Shown here: positions 1-9,450 of the stretch, piece by piece
Layout: each line of letters opens with the position of its first letter
Position numbering within the stretch: the stretch's first letter is position 1
Source: Tenacibaculum haliotis
GTDB lineage: Bacteria; Bacteroidota; Bacteroidia; Flavobacteriales; Flavobacteriaceae
Length of the DNA stretch: 64,000 bases
Direction: 5' to 3'
NCBI RefSeq assembly: GCF_025215075.1
Contig: NZ_JAOBTH010000028.1
Coordinates: forward strand, 372,001-436,000
Position numbers and translations under genes: made by a program
The notes under the pieces: generated by a model
Told to the model about the DNA's origin: nothing
Databases searched by the model: none
The model's input: the letters and a program-made list of their open reading frames with translations, nothing else

Positions 1-1
1 A

Positions 2-301
2 GTTAAAGATGAAGCTCATAATCATTGGATGTCATTAGTAAAAGAAATTAAATCTTCAACAATTGCTATTTCTAAAGCAGCAAATATAAAAGAGCAAAGA
101 AATCATTTTAAACATTTGTCTTCGCATTTTATTAAAGCTGTGCAACTATTTGGTATCAATGAAAAGGTATATGTAGAGTTTTGTCCAATGGCAGATAGTA
201 ATAAAGGTGCCTATTGGTTAAGCAAAGAAGAAAAAGTAATCAATCCATATTTTGGCGAAGCAATGCTAACCTGTGGAGAGGTAAAACAAGTTATAGAATA
301 A
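2..301 (+). CDS. DUF3347-type protein, C-terminal part (5' end outside window)
   Basis: The reading frame is open from the left edge (frame starting at base 2), so the gene begins upstream and only its last 99 codons are visible. The visible part resembles the C-terminus of DUF3347 domains: a helical stretch, then a FCPMADSNKGAYWLS block and a C-terminal CGEV motif. DUF3347 proteins occur as separate periplasmic proteins or as tails of CusB-type adaptors in Bacteroidetes metal-efflux clusters, where the Cys/Met positions are thought to bind metal. It lies directly upstream of an HMA-domain lipoprotein and a CzcA-type pump, which fits a role in metal handling. An ATG at 29 is internal, because in-frame codons continue upstream of it without a stop. 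Confidence 0.75.
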   Translation, partial: VKDEAHNHWMSLVKEIKSSTIAISKAANIKEQRNHFKHLSSHFIKAVQLFGINEKVYVEFCPMADSNKGAYWLSKEEKVINPYFGEAMLTCGEVKQVIE

Positions 302-336
302 TTAAATACAAATAATAACAATTAAATTTTAAAACA

Positions 337-789
337 ATGAACTTTTCAAAGAAAAATCACGAACACAAAAACAACAATGTAATCGACGTGAGTAAAAAAG
401 TAATTTTAAGTATAGCTGTTATAGCAGCTTTAGGTGTAACAAGTTGTAATAGTCAAACAAAAAAAGAAACAAAAACAACCACTACACAAATGTCAAAAGA
501 TATGGCTATGACAGACTTGTCTTTTGGTGTAAGAGGTAATTGTGGTATGTGTAAAAAAACCATTGAAAAAGCAGTAAATGCTGTTGAAGGTGTTGCAAGT
601 GCTAATTGGAATGTAGATAAAAAGAAAATCGATGTCTCTTTTGATGATACCAAAACCAATGTAATGGCAATTCATAAAGCAATAGCAGCTTCTGGTTATG
701 ATACTGAAAAAGTAGCAGGAAGCGAAGAAGCTTATAAAAATTTACCTGGTTGTTGTCAATACGACCACGAAATGAAAATGAATCAATAA
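337..789 (+). CDS. HMA-domain (heavy-metal-associated) lipoprotein
   Basis: 150 residues. A hydrophobic signal segment ends in a lipobox-like LGVTSC (Cys37). A Thr/Lys-rich linker follows, then a MerP/CopZ-type HMA domain (about residues 60-130) with the metal-binding motif GNCGMC (Cys69, Cys72). The C-terminal GCCQYDH sequence could add ligands. It is therefore likely a membrane-anchored periplasmic metal-binding protein feeding the efflux system downstream. The ATG at 337 gives a 17-residue N-terminal extension before the signal; a GTG at 388 would give a more typical lipoprotein start, so the true start is uncertain. The specific metal cannot be read from the sequence. Confidence 0.8.
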   Translation: MNFSKKNHEHKNNNVIDVSKKVILSIAVIAALGVTSCNSQTKKETKTTTTQMSKDMAMTDLSFGVRGNCGMCKKTIEKAVNAVEGVASANWNVDKKKIDVSFDDTKTNVMAIHKAIAASGYDTEKVAGSEEAYKNLPGCCQYDHEMKMNQ

Positions 790-812
790 ATAAGTATGAT
801 TTTTTAATGTAA

Positions 813-855
813 TTTATAGCAAAAGGAAAATTAAGGTTTTTTCTTTTGCTATAAA
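813..855. terminator. Terminator-like inverted repeat after the HMA lipoprotein gene
   Basis: A perfect 13-bp stem (813-825 with 843-855) encloses a 17-base loop. It lies between the lipoprotein stop and the promoter of the next gene. There is no long T tract after the right arm, so it may be a weak terminator or an RNA-stabilising hairpin. Confidence 0.45.
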
Positions 856-927
856 ATATAACTAACCAAACACCTTTTAATTATTGTAAAGCCTATTATT
901 TGCACAACCATTGCATTAAATAATTTA

Positions 928-935
928 TATATTTG
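928..935 (+). promoter_or_regulatory. Bacteroidetes -7 promoter element immediately before the DUF6660 gene
   Basis: TATATTTG matches the Bacteroidetes TAnnTTTG element. It ends only five bases before the ATG at 941, so the transcript would start at or almost at the start codon, giving a leaderless mRNA. The best upstream TTTG (899-902) is 25 bases away, longer than usual, so the -33 part is weak. Confidence 0.5.
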
Positions 936-940
936 CTACA

Positions 941-1252
941 ATGAAATTTTTAGCATTCATATTATCAATTTATATTTTCGCACTCAATCTAGCACCTTGT
1001 GCTGATTTTGATGTGTCTGATAATGATGTTAAAACTGAAATTTCACAAGCTATGGATAATGACCATCAGCACCAAGATTCAGATTTATGCTCGCCTTTTT
1101 GTATATGCCAATGTTGTCATATTAATGCTACATATTTTCAATTTTCTTACACTAAATATGAAATAAGATTTATTTCTACCCAAGATTTTTTCTACCAGAA
1201 TGGAATAGAAAAAGATTTTACGACTTCCATTTTACAACCACCTCGAGTATAA
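941..1252 (+). CDS. DUF6660-like small Cys/His-rich secreted protein
   Basis: 103 residues with an N-terminal hydrophobic signal segment. A His/Asp-rich stretch (DNDHQHQDSD) is followed by a cysteine cluster, CSPFCICQCCH, and the protein ends in PPRV. This layout matches the small DUF6660-type proteins found next to CzcA-type efflux genes in Flavobacteriia. The Cys/His clusters suggest periplasmic metal binding or sensing, which is inference. It is followed by a small terminator and then the pump gene, so it may be transcribed separately from the pump. Confidence 0.65.
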   Translation: MKFLAFILSIYIFALNLAPCADFDVSDNDVKTEISQAMDNDHQHQDSDLCSPFCICQCCHINATYFQFSYTKYEIRFISTQDFFYQNGIEKDFTTSILQPPRV

Positions 1253-1264
1253 TTCAGTTTTCAT

Positions 1265-1285
1265 AGGATAGCTATATCCTTTTTT
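1265..1285 (+). terminator. Small hairpin with T tract between the DUF6660 and pump genes
   Basis: Stem AGGATA/TATCCT with loop GCTA is followed by six T. The stem is only six A/T-rich pairs, so termination may be partial. Just downstream (about 1288-1350) is a second foldable leader with arms TTTCGTT/AACGAAA around GTAGC-ATA-GCTAC. Confidence 0.5.
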
Positions 1286-1389
1286 GATGTTTTCGTTTTC
1301 GAGTAGCATAGCTACGAGAAGTTCATATTGAACGAAATCGAATTACGAACACACTTTTATATTTTTTAACTGAATTAATACATTTTAAT

Positions 1390-4300
1390 ATGATTAATAA
1401 AATCATTGATTTTTCAATCAATAATAAATTCATTATTGGGTTGCTAACGCTTACCATTATTGGAGCAGGTATTTGGAGTATGACCAAAGTACCAATAGAT
1501 GCTGTTCCAGACATTACCAACAACCAAGTGCAAGTAATTACACAAGCACCAAATTTAGGAACAGAAGACATTGAACAATTTGTTACTTATCCTGTGGAAG
1601 TGGCAATGAGTAATCTTCCAGATGTAACAGAAATTCGTTCTATTTCTCGTTTCGGTTTATCTGTAGTGACCATAGTTTTTAATGATGATATGGGAACATA
1701 TCTACCACGTCAATTAGTATCAGAAAAACTAAACGAGATCAAAGAACAAATACCAAGTGGCTTTGGAGAGCCTACAATGGGACCTATATCTTCAGGATTA
1801 GGTGAAATTTATCAATACACACTAAAAGTAAAGCCAGAGTATAAAGACAAATATTCTGTAACAGATTTACGAACAATGCAAGATTGGATTGTTCAACGTC
1901 AAATGGCTATGGTAGAAGGTGTTGTTGAGGTTAACGCCATTGGTGGTAAAATTAAACAGTATGAAGTTGCTGTTGATCCTAGCGAACTAAAAGCTATAGG
2001 AATTACAATTACAGATGTTTTTGAAGCTCTTGAGGCAAACAATCAAAATACAGGTGGCGCATATATAGAAAAAAATCATCAAGCTAATTTTATTCGTGGT
2101 GAAGGCTTGGTGCGTAGTATAGAAGATATTAAAAAGATTACGGTTAAAAACATAAATAACATTCCTATTACTGTAGGCGATATTGCTACGGTGCAATTTG
2201 GTGCTGCTATTCGCTATGGTGCATTAACACAAGATGGTGAAGGCGAAGTTGTTGGTGGTTTGGTAATGATGCTAAAAGGTGCTAATTCAAATGATGTTAT
2301 CGAAAATGTCAAGCAAAGAATGGCTCAAATTGAAAAGTCATTACCAGAAGGTGTAATCATCGAACCTTTGTTAGACCGAAGTAAGTTAATAGCAGAAACA
2401 ACCTCAACGGTTGCAACCAATTTAATTGAAGGCGCTTTAATAGTCATTTTTGTTCTTATTTTCTTATTAGGTAATTGGAGAGGCGGTTTAATAGTAGCTT
2501 CAACAATTCCATTATCCTTATTATTTGCATTTATTTTAATGAATATTTTTGACGTTTGGGCTAATTTAATGAGTTTAGGAGCAATCGATTTCGGAATTAT
2601 CGTTGATGGTGCTGTAATTATTGTAGAAAGTACCGTTTTCCTTATTGCTTCACAAGTCTTAAAAAAGAAAAAACTAACGTCTAAAGAACGTGATAATGTT
2701 GCAGCAAATGCTTCTAAAAAAATGATGAATGCTGCCTTTTTTGGGCAACTTATTATTTTAATTGTCTTCCTGCCAATTTTAGCTTTGGAAGGTATTGAAG
2801 GGAAAATGTTCAAGCCAATGGCATTGACTTTTATTTTTGCTATGATTGGTGCAATGGTGCTTTGTTTAACTTATGTACCAATGATGTCTGCACTTATGTT
2901 AAGAGCGCCAAAAACAGACAAAAAATCCTATGGCGATAAGTTTGTGCATTGGGTAGAACGTAAATACCAACCTTTATTAGAAAAAGCCTTGCAAAAAGGA
3001 AAACTAATAGTAGGTATTGCAGTTGTTTTATTCGGAATAACAATTTTTATGTTTACCAGAATGGGTGGCGAATTTATTCCACAGCTCGATGAAGGTGATA
3101 TAGCGTTTCACGCTATTTTAAAACCAGGTAGTTCACTTACCGAAACCATCGAAACAACTACTAAAATCGAGCAAATTGTAAAAGCAAAATTCCCAGAAGT
3201 TGAAAAAATTGTAAGTCGAATTGGTGTTGCTGAAATTCCAACAGACCCAATGCCAATGGATATTGCTGATGTATTTGTAATTCTGAAACCAAAAAGCGAA
3301 TGGACAACGGTTGCAACCAAAGATCAACTCATTGAAGAAATGAAGGAAGCAGTAGAAATGATTCCTGGTGTAAATTATGAATTTACTCAACCCATTGAAA
3401 TGCGTTTTAACGAACTACTCGAAGGTGTTAGAGAAGACATAGCTATTAAACTTTATGGAGAAGATATAAATGTATTGTCTCAAAAAGCAGAAGAAATATC
3501 TAAAATAATTGCAGGTACAGAAGGTATTGGTGATATGAAAGCGGAAGCTACTACAGGTTTACCCCAAATGACAATTACCTATAACAGAGGTAAATTGGCA
3601 CAATACGGACTTCAAATAAATACCTTAAACCAAATTGTACAATCTGCATTTGCAGGAGGTACAGCAGGTGTTATTTTTGAAGGTGAAAAACGATTTGATT
3701 TAGTGGTAAGATTAAGTTCTCATAATCGTAAGGATATAACGGATGTTCAAAATTTGTTTATCAACTTACCTTCTGGCGCACAAATCCCATTGCGCGAAGT
3801 AGCAGATGTAAGTTACAAAGCGGGACCAATGCAAATAAGTAGAGATAATACAAACAGAAGAACTTATGTAGGTATCAATGTAAGAGGTCGTGATGTAAAA
3901 TCGTTAGTAGCAGAAATCAAATCAAAATTAGATGCAAATCTTCAATTGCCTTCAGGTTATTTTATTCGATATGGTGGTGCTTTCGAAAATTTAGAACGTG
4001 CCAGTAATCGTTTGCAAACTGTAGTACCAATAGCATTGCTACTTATTTTTGTATTAATATTTTTTGCGCTAAAATCACTACCACAAACTTTAATGATTTA
4101 CATAGCTATCCCAATGGCAACCATTGGTGGCGTTGTAGCCTTGTGGCTTCGTGATATGCCTTTTAGTATTTCAGCAGGTGTAGGTTTTATTGTCCTTTTT
4201 GGTGTTGCAGTTTTAAATGGTTTAGTAATGATTAGCGGATTAAATGAACTTAAAGAAGAAGGCGTTACCAATTTAAAAGATAGAATTATTGAAGGTACAA

Positions 4301-5721
4301 AACGAAGAATAAGACCTATTATGCTTACAGCTTTTACTGATGTATTAGGCTTTTTGCCAATGGCTATCTCTGCATCGGCAGGTGCAGAAGTACAACGTCC
4401 TTTAGCAACGGTAGTTATTGGTGGTCTGTTAACTTCTACATTATTAACCTTGTTTGTGCTTCCTATTTTATACCATTGGGTAGAGAACAAGTCTTTTAAA
4501 TTTAAAGCAAACAAAAAATTTGCAACTGCAACAGCTATTATAGTTTTTATGTTTTTGTTTCCAATAACAGGAAATGCACAACAAGTTAGCGACTCTTTGC
4601 CTATTGTTTCATTACAAGAAGCTATAAAAATGTCAAAAGAGAACTATCCTAGTTTAAAACAAAGACAGTTAGAAATTGATAAACAGCAACAATTAAAAGG
4701 GACTGCTTTCGATTTTGGCTCAACTCAAATTTTTACAGGTGGTGAGGAAATTAAAGATGGTTCAGGTATTTACACAACTATTGGTGTTGGCCAATCAAAT
4801 ATAGATGTGTTTGGTATTGCACCAAAGCAAAAATTATTAGAACAACGTATTCAATTAGCGCAAAAGGCGTATCAACTTTCAGAATTGGAGTTAGAATTAG
4901 AGGTGAAAAAAGCCTGGTCTAATGCCTTTAAAAGTAAACGGAATTATAATCTGTATAAAGAATTGAATGCTATTTACACCAATTTTAAAAAAGCTGTTGA
5001 GTTAAATTATGAAGTAGAAGCTATATCAAAATTAGAATATTCAGCAGCTAAAAATCAAGCTTTACAAATTAAAAATAAAACAAAGCAAGCTTATAGCGAA
5101 TACCTCATTGCTTTACAGCAATTAAATTTATGGTTAGTTTCTGAAAAAATCTATACAGTTCCAAACGAGTTTAAAACCCTTAACAACATAGATTTAACAG
5201 CCTTTAGTGCAGAAGCTCATCCTTTGTATGGTGTTTCTCAACTTAAAATAGCAGAAGCAGAAGCAAATTACAAAGCTGCTAAAGCCGAGAATTTACCAAA
5301 GTTTAACCTTCAAGGTGGTTTACAAAAAGTAAACGGTAGTTCAGGCTATTATACTTATCAAGCCGGTATTTCTATACCATTTCTTTCTGGTACAACAAGA
5401 AAACAAATTAGAACTGCAAAATTCAATAAAGAAATTGCAGAAGTAAATATGTTATTTAAACAAAAGGAAGTGCAATCTAAATTTAATCAAGCAAAAGAAA
5501 ATTACCAAAAATGGAAAACGTCTTGGCTATTTTATAAAGATGAAGTATTACCACTTATTAAAGAACAGAAAACTGGCGCTTTATTTGCTTATAAAGAAGG
5601 CGAAATTGATTATTCTGCCTTTACGCAACTTATAAATCAAGCCATTCAATCAGAGTTAGAAGCTCAAACAGCATTGGTAAACTATTTACAAAGCATTTTT
5701 GAATTACAATATTTTAAATAA
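1390..5721 (+). CDS. CusA/CzcA-family heavy-metal RND pump fused to a TolC-like outer-membrane channel
   Basis: 1443 residues, about 400 longer than a standard CzcA/CusA pump (about 1040). Residues 1 to about 1035 form a complete RND transporter: N-terminal membrane segment, porter domains, and two sets of membrane helices with the typical DFGIIVDGAVII and GVAVLNGLVMISG regions. A second hydrophobic, signal-like segment (about 1042-1060) then leads into a TolC-like outer-membrane efflux domain (about 1065-1443) rich in long helices. Pump and channel are therefore one polypeptide, an arrangement known in Flavobacteriia. It should export divalent or monovalent metal ions from periplasm or cytoplasm using the proton gradient. 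The adaptor gene follows within eight bases. The exact metal is not determined; the zinc-type ATPase nearby favours Zn/Co/Cd. Confidence 0.9.
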   Translation: MINKIIDFSINNKFIIGLLTLTIIGAGIWSMTKVPIDAVPDITNNQVQVITQAPNLGTEDIEQFVTYPVEVAMSNLPDVTEIRSISRFGLSVVTIVFNDDMGTYLPRQLVSEKLNEIKEQIPSGFGEPTMGPISSGLGEIYQYTLKVKPEYKDKYSVTDLRTMQDWIVQRQMAMVEGVVEVNAIGGKIKQYEVAVDPSELKAIGITITDVFEALEANNQNTGGAYIEKNHQANFIRGEGLVRSIEDIKKITVKNINNIPITVGDIATVQFGAAIRYGALTQDGEGEVVGGLVMMLKGANSNDVIENVKQRMAQIEKSLPEGVIIEPLLDRSKLIAETTSTVATNLIEGALIVIFVLIFLLGNWRGGLIVASTIPLSLLFAFILMNIFDVWANLMSLGAIDFGIIVDGAVIIVESTVFLIASQVLKKKKLTSKERDNVAANASKKMMNAAFFGQLIILIVFLPILALEGIEGKMFKPMALTFIFAMIGAMVLCLTYVPMMSALMLRAPKTDKKSYGDKFVHWVERKYQPLLEKALQKGKLIVGIAVVLFGITIFMFTRMGGEFIPQLDEGDIAFHAILKPGSSLTETIETTTKIEQIVKAKFPEVEKIVSRIGVAEIPTDPMPMDIADVFVILKPKSEWTTVATKDQLIEEMKEAVEMIPGVNYEFTQPIEMRFNELLEGVREDIAIKLYGEDINVLSQKAEEISKIIAGTEGIGDMKAEATTGLPQMTITYNRGKLAQYGLQINTLNQIVQSAFAGGTAGVIFEGEKRFDLVVRLSSHNRKDITDVQNLFINLPSGAQIPLREVADVSYKAGPMQISRDNTNRRTYVGINVRGRDVKSLVAEIKSKLDANLQLPSGYFIRYGGAFENLERASNRLQTVVPIALLLIFVLIFFALKSLPQTLMIYIAIPMATIGGVVALWLRDMPFSISAGVGFIVLFGVAVLNGLVMISGLNELKEEGVTNLKDRIIEGTKRRIRPIMLTAFTDVLGFLPMAISASAGAEVQRPLATVVIGGLLTSTLLTLFVLPILYHWVENKSFKFKANKKFATATAIIVFMFLFPITGNAQQVSDSLPIVSLQEAIKMSKENYPSLKQRQLEIDKQQQLKGTAFDFGSTQIFTGGEEIKDGSGIYTTIGVGQSNIDVFGIAPKQKLLEQRIQLAQKAYQLSELELELEVKKAWSNAFKSKRNYNLYKELNAIYTNFKKAVELNYEVEAISKLEYSAAKNQALQIKNKTKQAYSEYLIALQQLNLWLVSEKIYTVPNEFKTLNNIDLTAFSAEAHPLYGVSQLKIAEAEANYKAAKAENLPKFNLQGGLQKVNGSSGYYTYQAGISIPFLSGTTRKQIRTAKFNKEIAEVNMLFKQKEVQSKFNQAKENYQKWKTSWLFYKDEVLPLIKEQKTGALFAYKEGEIDYSAFTQLINQAIQSELEAQTALVNYLQSIFELQYFK

Positions 5722-5728
5722 TAACACT

Positions 5729-6934
5729 ATGAAAAACAGATCATATAATATCCTAATAATAGTAATGTTGACCTTTTTAATAACTGCCTGTGGCAATAAA
5801 GAAAAACACAACGAAGAAGATGGGCATTCTCATAATAAAGAAACCAAAATTGAAACTAATGAAGGGCATAGCGAAAACGAAGAAGTGATGCTATCAGCAC
5901 AACAATTTGAAGCCTTAAAAATGAAAATTGACACCATTGCGTTGCGAAATATGAGTGGTTATGTTGAAGCCAATGGAACGTTAGAAGTACCACCACAAAA
6001 TGAAGCAGCAATAACTTCCGTAATTGGAGCTAATGTAGTTTCCATTAAAGTAATTGAAGGAGATAAAGTAAACAAAGGTCAGGTTGTTGCTTATTTATCA
6101 CATCCTAATATCATTCAAATGCAAACCAATTATCTCAATGCGTATAGCAATAGCAATTTTTTAAAGAAAAATTATGAACGTCAACAAAAATTATATAATG
6201 CTGGCGTAGGCTCTGGTGCAAATTTTCAAAAAGCAGAAGCAGAATACGAAGCGTCAAAGGCTATGGTTAATGGAATGGCAGCTCAACTACAATTACTAAA
6301 TATCAGTACAACATCGGTTCGTAATGGCACAATAGCTCAACAAGTAGCATTGCGTAGCCCAATTGAAGGGTTTGTTCAAAAGGTAGAAGTAAAAACTGGT
6401 CAGTATGTTGAACCTCAATCAGAACTCTTTGAAATAGTAAATACACATCACGTCCACGCAGATTTAATGGTCTTCGAAAAAGATGTTTATAAAGTAAAAA
6501 AAGGTCAAAAAGTAACCTTTAATGTTCAATCTACTCAAAATGAAGAATTAATTGCAGAAATCTATTCGGTAAGCAAAACATTCGAAGATAACCCTAAAGC
6601 AGTACACGTTCACGCAGAAATTGAAAATAAAAAAGGTAATTTAATTCCAGGAATGTATATCCAAGGTAAAATTCAAGTTGAAAATACAAAAACAAGAGCA
6701 TTACCAGAAAGTGCCATTATAAAAGAAGGCGATACCTATTTTGTGTTTTCTGTAGAAAAGGAAAATGAAGATTGGAGTTTCAAACCAGTCGAAGTCATTT
6801 TAGGAGCTAAAGATGGTAATTGGATAGCTGTAGAGTTTACTAAAGAAATCGAAACGAGTACAAAATTCGCTTATAATAATGCCTACTACCTTATTGCAGA
6901 AATGAAAAAAGGTGAAGCAGAACACGAACATTAA
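5729..6934 (+). CDS. Efflux RND transporter periplasmic adaptor (CusB/CzcB family)
   Basis: 401 residues from the ATG at 5729, chosen because it begins a clear lipoprotein signal (LTFLITACG). The open frame extends ten codons upstream into the pump gene. After the lipobox comes a His/Glu-rich stretch (HNEEDGHSHN) likely to bind metal. It continues with a barrel-sandwich/lipoyl half (EANGTLEVPPQN), a coiled-coil hairpin (about 130-200), the second lipoyl half (LRSPIEGFVQKVEVKTGQYV), a beta-barrel and a C-terminal HEH tail. It bridges the inner-membrane pump to its channel. The pump gene ends eight bases upstream and the Fur-family gene starts three bases after it, so these are one operon. Confidence 0.9.
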   Translation: MKNRSYNILIIVMLTFLITACGNKEKHNEEDGHSHNKETKIETNEGHSENEEVMLSAQQFEALKMKIDTIALRNMSGYVEANGTLEVPPQNEAAITSVIGANVVSIKVIEGDKVNKGQVVAYLSHPNIIQMQTNYLNAYSNSNFLKKNYERQQKLYNAGVGSGANFQKAEAEYEASKAMVNGMAAQLQLLNISTTSVRNGTIAQQVALRSPIEGFVQKVEVKTGQYVEPQSELFEIVNTHHVHADLMVFEKDVYKVKKGQKVTFNVQSTQNEELIAEIYSVSKTFEDNPKAVHVHAEIENKKGNLIPGMYIQGKIQVENTKTRALPESAIIKEGDTYFVFSVEKENEDWSFKPVEVILGAKDGNWIAVEFTKEIETSTKFAYNNAYYLIAEMKKGEAEHEH

Positions 6935-6937
6935 ATT

Positions 6938-7351
6938 ATGCAAACTATAGAACAATTATTAGAGTCAAAAGAGATACGTGTTACAGCAATGCGATTACTT
7001 ATATATAAGTTTCTTGCACAAAAACAAATAGCAGTTACATTAAGCGATATTGAAAATGCTTTTGAAAAAGCAGATAGAACCACCTTATACAGAACAGTTA
7101 AAACATTTGAAGAAAAAGCAATTGTTCATCAAATAGACGACGGTACAGGTATTACTAAATATGCCCTTTGTGAGCAAGGATGCAGTTGTGAAATTGAAAC
7201 CGATTTACATTTACACTTTCATTGTAATAATTGTAACGAAACTATATGTTTAACAGAACATAAAATACCTCAAATAAAAGTGCCTGATGGTTTTGTTTCT
7301 GAAAACGTCAACTTGGTTGTAAAAGGTATTTGTGATAAATGTAGTAGCTAA
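6938..7351 (+). CDS. Fur-family metal-responsive transcriptional regulator
   Basis: 137 residues, usual Fur/Zur length. The N-terminal winged helix (residues 1-80) contains RVTAMRLLIYKFL and a recognition region DRTTLYRTVKTFEEK typical of the family. The C-terminal half has a metal-binding set: HLHFHCNNCNETICL plus a final CDKC, as in the structural zinc site of Fur proteins. It starts three bases after the adaptor gene and precedes the P-ATPase gene by 57 bases, so it probably controls this metal-efflux operon. Whether it senses zinc, another metal or peroxide cannot be settled from sequence. Confidence 0.85.
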   Translation: MQTIEQLLESKEIRVTAMRLLIYKFLAQKQIAVTLSDIENAFEKADRTTLYRTVKTFEEKAIVHQIDDGTGITKYALCEQGCSCEIETDLHLHFHCNNCNETICLTEHKIPQIKVPDGFVSENVNLVVKGICDKCSS

Positions 7352-7408
7352 CAATGCACTTCCATTGCAGTCAATTTTAAAGCATCTTTGAATTAAATTT
7401 AAGTATCA

Positions 7409-9361
7409 ATGAAAAAAAAGAAACTCAATTTAAGAGATATAAAACCTAATTCTGAAAAAGAACACAGTCACGATGATGGTCATAATCACAGTAAAGGTTC
7501 CAATAATTTTAAAGCATATAGTGCAGCGATAGTAAGTTTTGTAATGCTAATCATTGGTATTACTTTAGATTATTTTGATATTAATTTTTTTAGAGATTGG
7601 ATTCGCATTGTTTGGTATATCATAGCATATATACCTGTTGGATTTCCTGTTGTAAAAGAAGGATGGAAAAGTATTAAAAAAGGTGATGTCTTTACAGAAT
7701 TTTTTTTAATGTCAATCGCAACCATTGGTGCGTTTATTATTGGTGAATATCCTGAAGGTGTTGCAGTAATGCTATTTTATGCAGTAGGCGAATTATTTCA
7801 AAGCACAGCAGTTAATAGAGCAAAATCAAACATTAAAGCATTGCTTGATGTTAGACCAAAGGAAGCGTTAGTTTATCGAAATAAAGATTATGTTTCTGTA
7901 AATCCTGAAGCCGTAAATATTGGCGAAAAGATACAAGTACGTGTTGGCGAAAAAGTACCTTTAGATGGTGTTTTTTTGTCTGAAAAAGGATCATTTAACA
8001 CAGCAGCTTTAACTGGTGAAAGTAAACCAGATACCATTGCCAAAGGTGAAAAAGTATTTGCAGGAAGTATCAATCTCAATGGTGTTATAGAAATTGAAAC
8101 CACCAAAGAATTTAAAGACAGTTCCATTGCTCGTATTCTCGATATGGTTCAAAATGCAACAGCTCGTAAATCTAAAACCGAATTATTCATAAGGAAGTTT
8201 GCACGTATTTACACACCAATTGTTGTGTTTTTAGCCATAGGCGTTACATTATTACCTTATTTTATTGTCGATGGTTATGTCTTTAGAGATTGGTTGTATA
8301 GAGCTTTAATTTTCTTGGTAATATCTTGTCCTTGTGCTTTAGTTATTTCAATTCCATTGGGTTATTTCGGTGGTTTAGGAGCAGCTTCAAAAAACGGTAT
8401 TCTATTTAAAGGTGCTTCTTTTCTTGATGCTATGACCAAAATTAATACGTTGGTTATGGATAAAACGGGTACAGTTACCAAAGGTGTTTTTAAAATCAAA
8501 AAAGTAAAAGCAATCAGTTGGGAAGAAACTGAATTTATGAAATACTTAATGGCGATGGAAGAGCAATCTACGCATCCAATTGCTAAAGCCATTTTAGAAT
8601 ACAAAGCAAATGGAGCAGATTTTAATGCTACCAAAGTTTCAGAAATAGCAGGAAAAGGTTTAAAAGGAATTGTAAACGGAAAAACTGTTTTAGTTGGAAA
8701 CAAAGCATTAATGACTGCCAATAATATTGAAGTTGCAAAAGAAATCGACACTATTGTAGAATCTATTGTTTTAGTTTCAATTGGTAATAAGTTTGCTGGT
8801 TATGTTGTCATTGCAGACGAATTGAAAGAAGATGCCAAAGAAACCATAACCAATTTGCACAAAGTCGGTATTTCTAAAATAATGATGCTTTCCGGGGATA
8901 AAGATTCCATTACTCAAAAAGTAGCTTCTCAATTAAACATTGAAAAAGCAAAAGGTGGTTTATTACCCGAAGATAAATTGAATGAAGTTGAAACTTTAAA
9001 ACAAAATTCCAAAAATAAAATAGCCTTTATTGGCGATGGTATTAATGACGCACCAGTTTTAGCAGCAAGTGATGTAGGTATTGCAATGGGAGGTTTAGGA
9101 AGTGATGTTGCCATTGAAACTGCTGATGTCATTATCCAAACAGACCAACCTTCAAAAGTAGTTAAAGCAATAAAAATTAGTCGTTCTACTCGAAAAATTG
9201 TTTGGCAGAATATCATTTTAGCTTTTGGTGTTAAAATAGTTGTTTTAATATTAGGTGCAGGTGGTTTAGCAACAATGTGGGAAGCTGTATTTGCTGATGT
9301 AGGTGTTGCGTTATTAGCAATTTTGAATGCTGTAAGATTACAACGAATGCAATGGCGTTAA
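7409..9361 (+). CDS. Heavy-metal P1B-type ATPase, zinc/cadmium type (ZntA/CadA-like)
   Basis: 650 residues, without an N-terminal HMA domain. Instead the N-terminus has a His-rich stretch (EHSHDDGHNHS). Motifs in order: TGES (202-205), transmembrane CPC (307-309), phosphorylation site DKTGT (351-355), HP (389-390) and GDGINDAP (542-549). In the last two helices a Lys (K609) and an Asp in FADVG (D630) match the Lys/Asp pair that marks the Zn/Cd/Pb group (ZntA K693 and D714 by recall). It should pump zinc-like ions out of the cytoplasm, complementing the periplasm-to-outside RND system. It follows the Fur-family gene in the same direction. Confidence 0.9.
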   Translation: MKKKKLNLRDIKPNSEKEHSHDDGHNHSKGSNNFKAYSAAIVSFVMLIIGITLDYFDINFFRDWIRIVWYIIAYIPVGFPVVKEGWKSIKKGDVFTEFFLMSIATIGAFIIGEYPEGVAVMLFYAVGELFQSTAVNRAKSNIKALLDVRPKEALVYRNKDYVSVNPEAVNIGEKIQVRVGEKVPLDGVFLSEKGSFNTAALTGESKPDTIAKGEKVFAGSINLNGVIEIETTKEFKDSSIARILDMVQNATARKSKTELFIRKFARIYTPIVVFLAIGVTLLPYFIVDGYVFRDWLYRALIFLVISCPCALVISIPLGYFGGLGAASKNGILFKGASFLDAMTKINTLVMDKTGTVTKGVFKIKKVKAISWEETEFMKYLMAMEEQSTHPIAKAILEYKANGADFNATKVSEIAGKGLKGIVNGKTVLVGNKALMTANNIEVAKEIDTIVESIVLVSIGNKFAGYVVIADELKEDAKETITNLHKVGISKIMMLSGDKDSITQKVASQLNIEKAKGGLLPEDKLNEVETLKQNSKNKIAFIGDGINDAPVLAASDVGIAMGGLGSDVAIETADVIIQTDQPSKVVKAIKISRSTRKIVWQNIILAFGVKIVVLILGAGGLATMWEAVFADVGVALLAILNAVRLQRMQWR

Positions 9362-9450
9362 ATAATTAAAGTCATTGTATTTATTTTAATTTTTTTAAAG
9401 TAAAGTATTTTTAAACAAACCAGATTTATTGTCCTCATAACTACTGTAAG

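Noticed and set aside
5699..5728. Ten-codon upstream extension of the RND adaptor gene
   Set aside because: It overlaps the pump gene's end; the ATG at 5729 starts a proper lipoprotein signal, so the extension is not part of the protein.
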